From assembly GCA_020912385.1 (NCBI GenBank), contig CP087208.1, positions 310,001 to 374,000 on the forward strand: 64,000 nt of DNA, in the 5' to 3' direction. Below are positions 22,319-34,341 of this stretch, in pieces. Under the pieces are notes generated by a model. The model searched no databases. It was not told where the DNA came from and worked only from the letters and a program-made list of their open reading frames with translations. How positions within the stretch are numbered: position 1 is the stretch's first letter; every line of letters begins with the position of its first letter. Source of the DNA: Neofusicoccum parvum (lineage: Eukaryota; Ascomycota; Dothideomycetes; Botryosphaeriales; Botryosphaeriaceae). A program made the position numbers and the translations under genes.

Positions 22319-23209
22319 ATGAATGTTTGTCGCCCTCAGTCAGCGAGCGCGCTATCAATCAGGCACTGACCGCACCGTGCAGATCGTGGAATGGGCCTTT
22401 GGCAAGCGCATGACGCCACAGGAGCGTCTGCGCAAGCACCAGCGGGCGCTGGAAAAGACGCAGCGCGAGCTCGACCGTGAGCGCGTCAAGCTGGAAAACC
22501 AGGAGAAGAAGCTGGTGCAGGATATCAAGAAGAGCGCCAAGAACGGCCAGATGGGCCCTCTGCGCATCCAGGCAAAGGATCTCGTGAGGACAAGGCGGTA
22601 CGCATTGCACGAGACGGCGCTACAAGCCTGCACCCAACTGACGAGTCGCCGCAGATACATCCAGAAGTTCTACCAGATGCGCACCCAGCTACAGGCTATA
22701 TCACTACGGATACAAGTACGTGCAGTGGTGCTGTGCTCCTTGCTTCAGTCGCTTATCGTATACGCAGACCGTCCGCAGCAACGAGCAGATGATGCAGTCG
22801 ATGAAGGGCGCAACGGCGCTGTTGGGCAGCATGAATAGACAGATGAACCTCCCCGCGCTCCAGAGGATAGCCATGGAATTCGAGAAGGAGAACGACATCA
22901 TGGACCAGAGACAAGAGATGATGGACGATGCCATCGACGATGTCACCGGGCTGGAGGACGAGGAAGAGGGCGAGGAAGTTGTGCAACAAGTCTTGGACGA
23001 AATTGGAGTGGATCTCGGACAAGCGGTATGTCCCTTGGTTGCCGACAGTGGAGTTGTTTCGCAGCTGCTAACACCGCATCCAGCTTGGCGAGACCCCGAG
23101 TGACTTGCAAAAATCGAGTGTCGCCGAAGGCAAGGTAGCGCAAGCTGTGGGCGGAGGAGACCCAGACGATGACGATCTGCAAGCGAGACTTGACAGTCTG
23201 CGGCGATGA
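22319..23209 (+). CDS. vps2: ESCRT-III subunit Vps2/Did4 (CHMP2)
   Basis: Five exons (22319-22324, 22383-22597, 22655-22715, 22768-23025, 23084-23209) give 221 aa. Exon 1 is just ATGAAT; the protein then reads IVEWAFGKRMTPQERLRKHQ, the canonical basic alpha-1 helix of CHMP2. Further matches are ALEKTQRELDRERVKLENQE, IQAKDLVRTRRYIQKFYQMR, NEQMMQSMKGATALLGSMNR, ALQRIAMEFEKENDIMDQRQ and EEVVQQVLDEIGVDLG. The C-terminus DDLQARLDSLRR is a MIM1-type motif for binding the Vps4 MIT domain. Vps2 caps ESCRT-III filaments in multivesicular-body sorting and recruits Vps4. All introns are 52-58 nt with GT-AG ends. Confidence 0.96.
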
Positions 23210-24549
23210 ATTATGACCACGTCGGCGCGTGCTGGTAGTCATTCGTCCGGAGCAGCGGCCGACACATCAGCGTGGAGGAGTGCATGCAGCATATTTTCGG
23301 ACCGGAGGGCCGGACGGAGTTTTTGATCCCAGACGCGGTGCCGGATGAGCAACGGTGATCAGGCGTTGGGGCGCAGACATGGCTATCCTGGGCAGATGCC
23401 GTCGAGCAAAACGAAATCTCTATAAGCGGCCGCGTCAGGTCTCAGCAGCCGAAATCTCATACCCTTATTATATTTACGGTTGAAGACTTTGTCTAGCATG
23501 CGGCGCGGGCGAGGAGGCAGTTTCGTATAGAGGGCGGATGCAGCATTCCATCGCTCGGGCGTCCATTAATAGCAGAGGCCAGGATTGCGCAACGCGAGCT
23601 GCTGCCATGTCGAGACAGGCACGAGTACGACAGGACATGCGCTGTGCGTGTGGGGCTGGCTGTCCGACCGCGGCAACAGCAGCGCTTGTGCGGGCGGCAG
23701 CAGGCGCGGTACATGCTAGGGCCCAAACGCCGTGACATGCTGCAGCAACGGTCGTGTGCTCCGGCGATGCTGCTGGAATGACTGCACGCGCCCAGGCCTG
23801 GCTGCGCACTGCCGGGTGAGACGTGTCTTGCACTGGAGTCTTTATTATGAGGCGAGAATGCACGCGAACAGCGCGCTCTGGCATTGTTGCATGACGTATG
23901 CAGCGACGCAGTGAAGCTCCGGCACTGCCGCATCCTCAGGGTCGCTCTCTCGAGCCGCCGCGTCGCGCCCAGCTCCACCGGCTCGTCAGGTCCTCAGAGC
24001 ACCTAGCTAGCTACCCAAACCTGTCTGGCCCTCATCGCGCGTCGTCATTGACCCGCCCCCGCCCGCCAACGTCCTGCCTCTGTCGCCGCTGCTGCGCCTG
24101 CACCTCTGCCTGCGCGCTCTGTCTCCTGTGCGCATCGACTGCTCAAATCAGCCCCGCCGCGGATCAGTGGATACTCCATCTGCTCGCCTTGCGCACGGCA
24201 TCCCCAGCCTCCCGGTTGCTGCAGCCTCAAGTCCTCGCTCACGCCTCGCACTTCGCACCTCACCTCACCCCCGCCGACGCCCTGTGTGCGGCAAGCAGCC
24301 AGCGCCGCCCCCACTGCGACGAATCCGTGGTCCCGCATTTGAGACATCGCGCCCCCTTCACCTTGTGCCCAAGCGCCGACACCCACCAGCGCCGCTGTCC
24401 CGCGACCCCTCGACACCCGCTCGTCCCCGCGCCGCCCAACGCCAGCACCTCGACTGCCCCGACGCGCTCAGTCGTGTGCGCCCACAACATCCAATCTGGC
24501 AGGCGGCAAGCGGAGGAGCTTTTCCAGCCAGGGAGGCCTGTTGAACAGG
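23210..24549. promoter_or_regulatory. ptc1 upstream region
   Basis: 1.3 kb between vps2 and ptc1. The last 600 bp are strongly C-rich on the plus strand, which creates long frames with Pro/Arg/Ser/Ala-rich translations judged non-coding. It probably holds the ptc1 promoter and 5' UTR. Confidence 0.45.
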
Positions 24550-26349
24550 ATGTTCGGCAGCTCTTCCGCGCCTGGAAAGGACATCAAGGAAGACGACGCG
24601 CCGGTCGACGCCAATTCGGTCAACGACGCGACCAAGGGCCCCACCATCGACACCCCCAGCGATGCCAACAACCCCGGCGAGAAGCGAACCAGCGGCGCAG
24701 GCAGTCCCTCCAACGGCAAGGCGGGCGACGATGCCAGCCCGACCATCGAGAAGAAGCGACGGAGCAGTGGTGTCTCGCGCGCAAGAGACATGCTCAACAG
24801 CGCAAAGCAGTCGCTGCATCTGCAGAGCTCGTCCCCCACCTCGTCCGCCACAGACAAAGCCATGCAGACTCCAATCCAAAAGCTGAGCAAAACTGACCCG
24901 GCGCTCAGCGTTCCCCAAGGTTCGCAGAATAACTCGGCCGGCGAGTCACTGCCGGGCCCGCACTCAACCTTCCGCGTCGGTGTCACAGAAGACAAGAACA
25001 AAAAGTGCCGGAGAACCATGGAAGACACTCATGCCTACCTCTACAACTTCCTCAGCACGCCCCAGCCTGCCCTGGAGCATGTGAAGCGCAAGGGCTCTTC
25101 GTCCACGCAAGATTCCAAACCCAGTTTGTCTGACATATCCGAACAGCCGGTGCTCGAGACGGACAACGGCTACTTTGCCATCTTCGACGGTCACGCTGGC
25201 ACCTTCGCAGCCGATTGGTGCGGCAAGAAGCTGCATCTCTTGCTCGAAGACGCCATCCGAAAGCAACCCAATACGCCGATTCCGGAGCTGCTAGATCAGA
25301 CATTCACTAACGTCGATCAACAGCTGGAGAAGCTGCCGCTGAAGAACAGCGGCTGCACCGCTGTCATTGCTGTGCTGAGGTGGGAGGACAGAGTGCCCAA
25401 TTCCAACTCAGCTACAGGCTCGACGTCCATCGCTCCGCTTGCTGCGGCTGCATCTTCGCGGGCTGCACAAGAAGGTAACGCAGACGTTACCGCCGCCTCG
25501 GATCCGGCCGCAGCGAACCCGGATGCGAATGCGGCTGTTCCAGCTCCGATTGAACCTGGTGACCCTTCAGCGACAGAGGCCAAGCTTCGAGAAGCTGCTA
25601 CAAGACAGCGCGTCTTGTATACGGCCAACGTCGGTGACGCTCGCATTGTGTTGTGCCGCAAAGGAAGGGCGCTCCGTTTATCTTACGATCACAAAGGAAG
25701 TGACGAGAACGAAGGCAGACGCATTGCGAATGCCGGAGGTCTTATTCTGAATAACCGGGTGAACGGCGTTCTGGCTGTCACCCGTGCTCTTGGCGATGCG
25801 TACATGAAAGACTTGGTCACAGGACACCCATACACAACAGAGACAGTCATACAGCCCGATCAGGACGAGTTCATTATTCTAGCATGCGATGGCGTAAGCA
25901 TTCTCCAGTTCTGGTCATCTTGAAAGTAACTGACTATTTTTCTGCAGCTTTGGGATGTCTGCTCTGACCAGGAAGCGGTGGACTTGGTGCGCGGCGTCAA
26001 AGACCCGCAGGCAGCATCTAAGGCACTGGTTGACCATGCGCTCTCCCGCTTTTCCACTGATAACCTCTCTTGCATGATTGTCCGATTTGACAACGAGGCT
26101 CTGCTAGCGCGACAGAACGAGTCATCGATCGGCGTGGATGGAGATGCTCTCCACAAGAAGGGAGGCGTTAGCGAGACTGAGTCGATCGTTGGCCAAGCGA
26201 AGAGGAACCTTGGCGATGTCAGCGAAACGGACTTGGAGCAGGTCAGCAGCGAAATGATCCTGGAGGAAGAGGAGGCAGACCCTGGTCCAGAGCTTAACCC
26301 CGAGGCACTCAAAGCAGCTAGAAAGGACATCAAGAAGGACAAGGACTGA
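24550..26349 (+). CDS. ptc1: PP2C-type Ser/Thr phosphatase, Ptc1-like
   Basis: Two exons (24550-25893, 25948-26349) encode 581 aa. A disordered leader of about 135 aa precedes the PP2C domain: [20 protein letters not shown] (about 139), [20 protein letters not shown] with the metal-binding DGHAG (about 214), [54 protein letters not shown] and [20 protein letters not shown], the last split by the intron exactly after ACDG. These blocks track yeast Ptc1, which dephosphorylates Hog1 and other MAPK pathway components. An Ala/Asn/Pro-rich insertion of about 65 aa (about 290-350) and an acidic C-terminal tail of about 110 aa are extra relative to the 281-aa yeast protein. ATG at 24550 is the first in frame. 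Confidence 0.93.
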
Positions 26350-27001
26350 GCACATCGAACATTGTTCTCGGCAAATGCAGGGCTATGCATGCAGGGCTAT
26401 GGGATACGGCGGTTCGAGCTTCGAGCAACATGAATTCCAGGGAAAAGATTTCGCTTTGAGTGGGACAGGAGGCGGTAAGCGTTCGGAACAGAGAGTCTAG
26501 CTTGGTTGCATGAGGCCGGCTGGCGTTCGCATGTGATGCGGTTGCAGATGTATCATGGAGTTGCTACATTCGCTTTCTTTGCAGCTTAGGACACAGCAGC
26601 AGTTTAGTATGAAATGTGTTTTTTTGAGTCAGATGAAAGCGCGAAGCAGGGCATGGTCTGAATAAGCCTGCAACACCCGCATGAACGACCCACGCGATCG
26701 GGGCTTGGCCGTCAACTGACAGACGCTTAGCCTAGCAGTTCCAAGCGATCGGATGCAGCGGCTGCTCTGTGGGTGTGAACAAATGCAGGCTGTCGTCGCA
26801 CGTGATGGCGATAGCGAGTGCGGAGGACACCCCCCCGGTCGCAGATCGTTGCCAACCCCACAGCTGGTGGGCCCGCGACCTCACCACCGTAACTTTCTAT
26901 CGTGACCTTCCCTTTCGCTCGCCCGCCCTCGATCTCCGTTTGCAGCCCGAGCCCGTCAATCGCGCACCTCTCCATGTGGCTGAGTCCCCGGAGTCGCCGC
27001 C
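26350..27001. promoter_or_regulatory. ptc1 3' region and snf4 promoter region
   Basis: 0.65 kb between tandem genes. A short direct repeat (GCAGGGCTATG twice, about 26376-26401) follows the ptc1 stop. No gene seen. Confidence 0.45.
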
Positions 27002-28440
27002 ATGTCCGCCGGAGCAGAGGCTGCGGAGTCCGCAAGGACGTCTTCGCCCACCGCTGCCACTGAGCAGCTGCCCCCGGCTCCTAACGGTCCTGCATTCGTC
27101 ACCCCGGCCTCGTACCTGCGACCCCTCCCCGCGTCCCGCCCCTCCTCAGCTCCCAAGACCCTCACGCCCGTCGACAAAGAGCAAGTCGAAGCTCTGGTGA
27201 GTCAAGGCCAGCCTACAGCCGCGCCCGGCCCTGTTGCGGCGTGGGCGGTGAAGTGTGGGAGCCCCGGCTAACTTCTGTGTCCGCAACCTCTCTCCAGCGC
27301 GCTATTCGAGCCTTTCTGAAAGTCCGCACCAGCTACGATGTCCTCCCCGTCAGCTTCCGTCTGATCATCTTCGACACTGCGCTGCTTGTCAAGAAAAGCC
27401 TGAATATCCTCATACAGAATGGTGGGTCCTATCCACCCTACGTGTGGCGAGTATGACGCTGATAGCCTTCGCTTCCCAGGAATTGTTTCCGCCCCACTGT
27501 GGGATTCTAAGACGTCCACCTTCGCTGGCCTGCTCACTACGTCCGACTACATCAATGTCATCCAATACTACTGGCACAACCCCGACGCCCTCGCACAGAT
27601 AGACCAGTTTCGTTTGAACAACCTGCGTGGTATGCTTAAGCTTGAACACACACTTCTTACACGGCTCTAACGCGGCGATAGATATCGAGAAAGCCCTTGG
27701 CGTCACGCCTATCGAGACCGTTTCCATTCACCCGGAGAAACCACTGTACGAGGCATGCCGTCGGATGTTGGAATCCCGGGCAAGGAGGATACCTCTCGTC
27801 GACATCGATGACGAGACACAGCGGCACATGGTCGTGAGCGTTGTCACGCAATACCGTATCCTGAAGTTCATCGCCGTCAACGTCAAGGAGACGGAGAATT
27901 TGAAGAAACCCCTGAAAGACATCAATGTGGGATCGTACGAAAATTTGGCGACGGCTTCCATGGATACCCCTGTCATGGATGTCATCCATATGCTTGTCCG
28001 GAAGAGCATTTCTAGCGTTCCGATCTTGGATAGGGATGGTAAGCAGCAAACTTTCCATGGTTCTGGCGAGCGAAGCTGACTCGAACAGGTGTCGTCATCA
28101 ACGTATTTGAGGCGGTCGATGTTATCACACTCATCAAAGGCGGCGTCTATGACGACTTGAACCTCACAGTTGGTGAAGCACTGCTAAAGCGTAACGACGT
28201 AAGTTATTCAACCCTTCATGATGGCGATCATGTTTCTGACGACCGGCTTAGGACTTCGCGGGAATCTACACGTGCTCTATGTATGATCGTCTGGACACTA
28301 TCTTCGACACGGTTCGCAAGTCGCGTGTCCACCGTTTGGTGGTCATTGACGAGAACAACCGCTTGAAGGGCGTGTTGACACTCAGTGATATTCTGGAATA
28401 TGTCCTCTTGGAGGGAGAAGGTGACGAACCTCCTTCGTGA
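27002..28440 (+). CDS. snf4: AMPK/SNF1 gamma subunit (Snf4), CBS-domain protein
   Basis: Six exons (27002-27196, 27298-27421, 27480-27629, 27682-28038, 28089-28198, 28252-28440) give 374 aa. A Pro/Ser/Ala-rich leader of about 60 aa is followed by four CBS motifs: AIRAFLKVRTSYDVLPVSFR ... GIVSAPLWDSKTSTFAGLLT; ETVSIHPEKPLYEACRRMLE ... RRIPLVDIDDETQRHMVVSV; MDTPVMDVIHMLVRKSISSV ... GVVINVFEAVDVITLIKGGV; and YDRLDTIFDTVRKSRVHRLV ... LKGVLTLSDILEYVLLEG. The gamma subunit binds adenine nucleotides and relieves autoinhibition of the Snf1 kinase. All six exons join in phase with GT-AG introns of about 50-100 nt. Confidence 0.96.
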
Positions 28441-31296
28441 AACCCTACGGCAGGTATCGGCGTGGTGGGTCTGTAAGGAGCTTTCCTGCCATGACCAAAC
28501 ATTGCAAAAGGTTTGTTGCAGAAGGCGAGACCAAAGTTCGTTCTCGAGGAAACTTTAAGAGTTTACGGTTTGTTGTAATACGACCTGGGTAAGGAGGTTG
28601 AGAGGTGGGTGCATAACATTTGGGTTGGATCTAGAGGCGTTGTTCCGCATGTATATGGAACGGTTTGTTACTTCCTTGTTCTACGGAGTTTAACGGAATC
28701 GGCTGTTGCTGCAACCAAAAGATATATGCCTGCCGATTCTGTGGATGTAGGCTTTCGGTATCTTATCTACATCGTGAACGCTCAGCAGACCCGCATGTGA
28801 CCGACTAGTTCTTGACACCAGTGGGCGTGGCGGATGAGATGATGGCTTCCTGCAGCCTAGATCCAGCCTCCCGCATCGGAGCAGGGCTCAGTCGATCCCA
28901 CGAGCCTGCGAATGACTTCCGTGGGAGTTGCAGTTCCTTGCGCCACAAATAAACATCCTTCACGCCAAGCGAGGCGGGACACGGTGGCCAGTTCGGGGCA
29001 TATAAGCGTGAGCAAAGTATACGAGGCCTCATGAGAAGGTATTGCCAAATGTACATGCCTCTATGGGAAGTGGGAGCATTCATTTATACTTCCTCCACTG
29101 CAGATTTGCGTCTGGACAGCTGCTCACATGTGAAAAGTATGTTCTTATTGCAACTTCTAACGAACTAATCACGTATTGCGACTCTGCAATTGGAGAGCGG
29201 GCTGCGGCGGTTAGGCGTCGAACTCGTTTAGGCAGGTGGTCACTCCGGAGGCTTGAGCGCGGGTGGTTCGACGGATGGGTGGACGTCCAATTGGCTGCAG
29301 CTGCACCCGTCCATGTTTGCATCCTTCCTGAAGGAACGTTTGCGTTTGAGCTGAGCGTACGGCAGCACGTGTGACAAGCGGCCGGCCGGTCGCACCGGAG
29401 GAGGCGCGGCGGACCAGACGTCGATGGCTCAACGGCGTGGCCGATGTCATGCCCGAACGGCTCGGCTGCTGCTGCGCCAAAGAGCCGCCGCCGGTAATTT
29501 GCGAATGCCGCGCGGCGACTCGTTGCTCGCGGCGCCGGTGGCTGCGCGGCCATCAGGACCAGCAGCTGCGCGGCTGATTGTCGCGCGCCGCGCCGCAGCA
29601 GAGAACAAGCTCCGGTGACCCTCGGCGCTGGTGGAAGGCTGCATGCGTGATGCTTCTCGAAGCTCGACCAAGCAATCGAAGCTAAGACGGCTAAGCCTAA
29701 ACCCCCCAGCCAAAGAAGCTTTTGCCGCAGACGGGCAGTTGCGCCGGCGCTACCCCAAGCCTTGCCCGTGTGGCGACATTCGAGACCGCGCGACTCAACC
29801 CACCCGACTCGACCTCCAGTCGCCGCCCGAGCTTTTTTTTTTTTCGCGGGTTTCTGTTGGCAGTTTCATGCTGTCCAGCATTGCCCCCTCGCCCCCAGCC
29901 TCAGCCGCCTATCAAGATACGGCGCAACGCATCATGCGATCCAGTGGGATTTGGATTTGATTTTCGGTTGAGTTTTCACGGATGTGGCGAGACGAGCCGC
30001 TCCTAACTGCAGTGCAAGCGCTCTCTCCTTCTCTTTCCCCTGCGGCTCCAGGTGTTCTGGAAAAAAGACTAGGCAACGAGGTCTGACAGCATGACCCATG
30101 TCGCACCGGCCATCACCTGCATCGGACAACTTGCGGGGAAGTGGCCAGGTTTCTGCCCCGCGTGCTCTGCCCTGCCTTGATCGTAGCCGTGAGCATCCCA
30201 GCCCGCCGGGAAGCACACAGTGCTAGCCCTCAGCCGCAGCGACTCGCTCCACCCACACCCCCCTCAACTTCCCCAACTGCGCGTTACACGGATCCCGCCT
30301 CGGCCGGTGCCCACACGTTTCCCGTTTCCTGTCCCGCGAGCTCAAGCCCCCGGCTCCATTGCAGCTGGAAAGAACGACCGAGCAGAGGGACACGCCCGCG
30401 TGGACTGGAACACTAAAAGCTTAAGGCAACGCCTCTTATCGTGTCCTCTCTCTGCCCTCCGCGTCTGCGGCGACGAAAGCGTATCGTACGTGACTGTGTC
30501 TCGCCACGAGCGATAGCGCTAGCGATGGGCGAGGAAAGAGCTGCTGCTACACGCGGCTAGACGCCGCCGCCTGGACCGCCGGAGTGGAAGAGGGCAGACG
30601 CAAGTACGAGAGCGTGGACGTTAGGGATGGAGGGCCCTTTCCCGCCTCGGCCTCTGCCGCCTGTCCGCGCGCAGGCCGGATCCTGGGTCGCTGGAGGAAG
30701 CGCGCGCGCCCCGCGTGCGCCCTAGCCAGGCTGGGGAGGTGGTGAGAGACGGGCCAAGTCCGCCGCACGCGCGCGCGGGGGGTCGGGCAGACCGGGGCAT
30801 AGCTGCGTCGTCGTCCCAGATCCAGGCTCCCACGGCTCGTGTCCGCCGTGCGTGCCTGCGGCGGGCGTGATCGGGGTCCGCGATTGGGCCGGGATTGCGT
30901 CTCCCCTTTGGCCCCAGTCGGTCGTGCTGGAGGCCGCTCGCGTGTGACGAGGCGGTATCTACCGGCGCGAGATGGGCCTGTCCGCTCACGATCACTGCCT
31001 GGTCTGGGCTGGGCCTGGGACTGCCTTGCGCGATAAGTTACCGGCGGGATGGGAGAGAGGGCGGGTGTCGTGCTCGCGCGCCTGGCTGAGATATAAAACT
31101 GCCGGGGTGCCCGCCTGCAGCTTGGATCAATTCCTTTTGTCGATTGCGCATCACATCTTGCAAGAGCGTCCCGCCTGGTCCTTGGCTGTCTGCTGCTTGG
31201 CCGAGCTTGTTTCTGGTGTCAAGCCTTCCTCTTGCCTCTCGTCTTTCCAATCTCGTCGCCCTCCCGAGAGAACTTGAACACCAGAGCCTTCCCACA
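28441..31296. promoter_or_regulatory. Long intergenic region upstream of the permease
   Basis: 2.9 kb with no supported gene. It carries a degenerate hairpin-family copy near 29062-29130 and GC-rich DNA at 30.1-31.1 kb that yields spurious frames. A TATAAA box at 31092-31097 sits about 200 bp before the permease ATG and is the likely core promoter. Confidence 0.5.
29062..29130. repeat. Degenerate copy of the hairpin family
   Basis: Reads TATGGGAAGTGGGAGCATTC at the left. The internal spacer (CTTCCTCCACTGCAGATTTG) and GTCTGGACAGCTGCTCACAT at the right match good copies at many positions in the same order, but both arms carry several substitutions and no longer pair well. Confidence 0.45.
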
Positions 31297-33031
31297 ATGG
31301 CCGAGAAGGAGTCGTATAACGTTGGTGTTGGCGACCATGAGTCGCCCGCCTACGACGGACCCCGCGATCTCAAGGATATCGTCCACTCCAAGGGCAACGC
31401 GGTCGGCGAAGCCGCCGACGTTTACGGCGATGTCCAGACTGCGGAGGAGTATGGATACGTCCACAGAGGGTTGAAGTCCCGTCACATCCAGTTCATCGCT
31501 CTCGGTATGTTTGCTCCTCAACACTGCCCTCGATCTCCGCATACTCATATTTGACACAGGTGGTACCATCGGAACTGGTCTGTTCCTTGGTATTGGCAAG
31601 GCCTTCGCTGCCTCCGGTCCTCTGTCCGTTCTCCTCGGTTACTCCCTCACTGGTCTGGCTGTCTTCGGCATGATGAACTGCCTTGGCGAGATGACTACCT
31701 GGTTGCCTCTTCCCGGTGCTATCCCCCAATACTGCGCGCGCTACGTTGACCCGGCGATGGGTTTTGCTGTGGGCTGGAACACTTGGTATCAGAGTGCTAT
31801 CACGTTGTGCGCTGAAATTTCCGCTGCTGCTGTGGTCATCGGTTTCTGGAACGACGAGATCAACCAGGCTGCCTGGATCACCATCATCATCGTGGTCGTC
31901 ATCGCTCTCAACATCTTCGCCGTCTCCATCTACGGAGAAGCCGAGTTCGTCTTTGCGTCCATCAAGATCATCACCATTGTCGGCCTCATCATCATGGCTG
32001 TCTGCATCGACCTTGGCGCCAGCAAGCAGGGCCGTCTCGGATTCCGCTACTGGAAGGACCCCGGTGCGATGAAGGAGTACATTGGCACCGGCGACACCGG
32101 CCGCTTCCTCGGTCTCTTTGCCACCCTCGTCAATGCCGCTTTCTCGTACGGTGGTGTCGAGATGGTCGCCGTTGCCGCCGGTGAGGCCGAGGACCCGCGC
32201 AGGAACATCCCCAAGGCCGTTCGTCGTGTCTTCTGGCGTATCCTGTTCTTCTACGTGCTCGGCTCGCTCGCCATCGGCGTCCTTGTTCCCTCCAGCGACG
32301 AGCACCTTCTCTCCAAGGCTGCTGGCGCCGCCCGCTCCCCCTGGGTCATCGCCATCAACCGCGCCGGCATCCCCGTGCTCCCGCACATCATCAACGCCGT
32401 CATCCTCACCTCAGCCTCCTCTTCGGCCAACGCCTTCCTCTTCACCGGTTCGCGTTACCTCTTCGGTATCGCCCAGAACAAGCAGGCGCCGAAGTTTCTC
32501 CTCAAGTGCACGCGCACCGGCGTGCCCGTCTACTGCGTCGCCATCACCGCCGCCGTCTCCCTCCTCACGTACCTCTCCGTCGGCTCTGGTGCCGCCGAAG
32601 TCTTTAATTGGATGATGAACCTTACTACGATAGCGCAGCTGTTCACCTGGTGCTCCATCCTCATCGCGTACATCCGCTTCCGCGCGGCCTGCAACGCGCA
32701 GGGCGTCGACCCGGCCAGCCTGCCCATGCGCTCGCGCTTCCAGCCCTACGTCGCCTACGCCACGCTCTTCTTCTTCGTCATCATCATCCTGTTCCAGGGC
32801 TTCGCCGTGTTCACCAAGGGCGCCTGGAGCGTCACCGACTTCCTGACCGCGTACATCGGCATCCCCATCTACTTCGGCCTGTACATCTTCTGGAAGGTCT
32901 TCAAGAGGGAGCCGTTCGTCAAGGCCGCCGAGGCGGATCTCTGGAGCGGAAAGGCTGCGCTGGATGCGCAGCACTGGCCTGAGAGGGTGCCGAGGAACTT
33001 CGCGGAGAGGGTTTGGTTCTGGATTGCGTAG
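31297..33031 (+). CDS. Amino-acid permease (fungal YAT/AAT family)
   Basis: Two exons (31297-31504, 31560-33031) encode 559 aa. A hydrophilic N-terminus of about 65 aa is followed by HIQFIALGGTIGTGLFLGIG, the diagnostic TM1 motif of this APC-superfamily branch; the intron splits the first Gly of that motif. About twelve hydrophobic segments follow, with family hallmarks PGAIPQYCARYVDPAMGFAV (TM3), FSYGGVEMVAVAAGEAEDPR (TM6 and following loop), NAFLFTGSRYLFGIAQNKQA and GVPVYCVAITAAVSLLTYLS. These are plasma-membrane proton-coupled amino-acid importers. Substrate range cannot be read from sequence. Codon bias is strong (C-ending codons), suggesting high expression. Confidence 0.94.
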
Positions 33032-33339
33032 AGGGGGGTTGCTTGCGGGGAGATAGAGGGAGGGAGGAGTACGATGCAATGTTTTGTGATATCCATGGGG
33101 TGTGTGAGATGTAAAAGCTATAGCGATATGTAGCTATGAATTATGGATGTAGTTACGACTTACTGTTGTACTCCTGCTTGTCGCTCCTGTGTCGTATGCC
33201 ATTATGCTCCATGCCCTTGCTCATTTTGAATTTGACAAAGAGGGAATTACGAGAATTTGTGCGTAAATTGAAGTGCGCAAACCAGCGGGCATGAACTTAT
33301 TCTCCTGAAAGGAAGTCATGACGTATGAAACACTCATGG

Positions 33340-33416
33340 GGAGTTGAAGCATTCATCCGGATGCGTTTGACCAATTTCTCACTGCACTTCCGCGTCCTGA
33401 TGAATGCTTCAACTCC
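33340..33416. mobile_element. Hairpin (MITE-like) element, copy A
   Basis: 77 bp. Left arm GGAGTTGAAGCATTCATCCG; the right arm ends GAATGCTTCAACTCC and pairs over about 22 bp with one mismatch. Both arms carry GGAG where most copies have GGCAG. The spacer is in the same orientation as copies B, C and F. It sits about 130 bp upstream of a CACGTG/TATA promoter at the edge of the helicase island. Confidence 0.8.
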
Positions 33417-33475
33417 GGATAGGATCGGCATGGGCCAACTTGGAGCCTGGATTTGCGCCTCACTTGACGTCGCAA

Positions 33476-33525
33476 CGCCTTCCGGACACGTGGGTGAACG
33501 CCTACCGGGCACGTGGGTGAGCGCC
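33476..33525. promoter_or_regulatory. Tandem CACGTG boxes
   Basis: A unit of CGCCT-CCGG-CACGTGGGTGA is repeated twice with 23-bp spacing (CACGTG at 33487-33492 and 33510-33515), with a third partial CGCCTTCC immediately after. CACGTG is the core bound by bHLH/Cbf1/Pho4-type factors. It lies about 35-60 bp upstream of a TATA box. Confidence 0.6.
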
Positions 33526-34251
33526 TTCCTGGACCGACCGGCTAGGGTATATAAACCCTTCGTTCACAGACCTTCCTCCCTTCTTCTTCAACATCCTTTT
33601 TCTACCAGCCTGCGCCGGCGAGGTTGGACTGCCTCAAAAGAGTGCATAAAATTTTACTTCCTCGTCCCGCCGTTTCTGGGGCACTTCCCGAAGTGCCCAC
33701 AAAAGCGCCAATTTCCGCCACAACAATTGGCAACGATGCCGTATCTGGTACAGTGCAGCAACTCCACTTGATGATGGAATTCAGCTGATGAGAGCAGTGA
33801 TGGAGCGCATCAGTGACATCAGTTGATGCAGCTCAAGATCACGCCTGTCCTAGCGACAGCGTCACCCACAGATAGTCGAAGCGAAGTGCAGGGGAATGTT
33901 TAGGAAGGAAGCGCTGCTCAGTCTCTGGCCGTTCGCCTCCAAGAGAGGCTGGATCAAGCGGGGGTACCGTCCCATGGGCCTCGCCTACAAGGTCCGGATG
34001 CCTGACGGTACCCTGCGCTTCGGACTTCTCAACGGCGCGTACCTTCTCTACGATCAGGAAGAGTATGCCCAGTACAAAGCCAGGTTCGAGGAACAGTACG
34101 AGGACGATGTCAACGCAAAGCACCCCTGGTGCGAAAAGACAGTCGACCTCACCTCGAAAGTATGGTCTGATTACCTCACCACTCCCTTCATGGGAGACTT
34201 TCCAGTCTGTTCTCAGGAACCCTCGTACCCATCGCATCCAACAGACTCGGA

Positions 34252-34341
34252 CAACGTCGATCCTTTCCGTGCAAGTTACGACCAGAGGGCCATCGGAGAC
34301 CTTCGGTCTCAATAGATTTTTGCCGAGTTCCGGACGGACCG
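34252..34341. repeat. Imperfect direct repeat, copy 1
   Basis: About 90 bp that align with 34626-34713, with scattered substitutions and no large gap. Includes the TAG codon of gene A. Points to an ancestral duplication of a coding segment. Confidence 0.75.

Larger units (their letters stand above)
33032..33735. promoter_or_regulatory. Accessory-island boundary with promoter-like DNA
   Basis: Contains a hairpin copy (33340-33416), two CACGTG boxes in a 23-bp tandem repeat (33476-33525), and a TATATAAA box at 33548-33555 followed by a TC-rich leader. This looks like an intact fungal promoter for the broken gene that follows. Confidence 0.55.

Noticed and set aside
23898..24896. 332-codon plus-strand frame upstream of and overlapping ptc1
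   Set aside because: Translation is Pro/Arg/Ser/His-rich and lacks any motif; it arises from a C-rich leader and overlaps the ptc1 coding start in another frame.
26405..26425. Possible tRNA B-box (GGTTCGAGCTTCGAG)
   Set aside because: No A-box at proper distance and no cloverleaf could be drawn; no tRNA gene was found in the window.
31493..32386. 297-codon minus-strand frame antisense to the permease
   Set aside because: Shadow of strong third-position C bias in the permease; acidic repetitive translation without domain.
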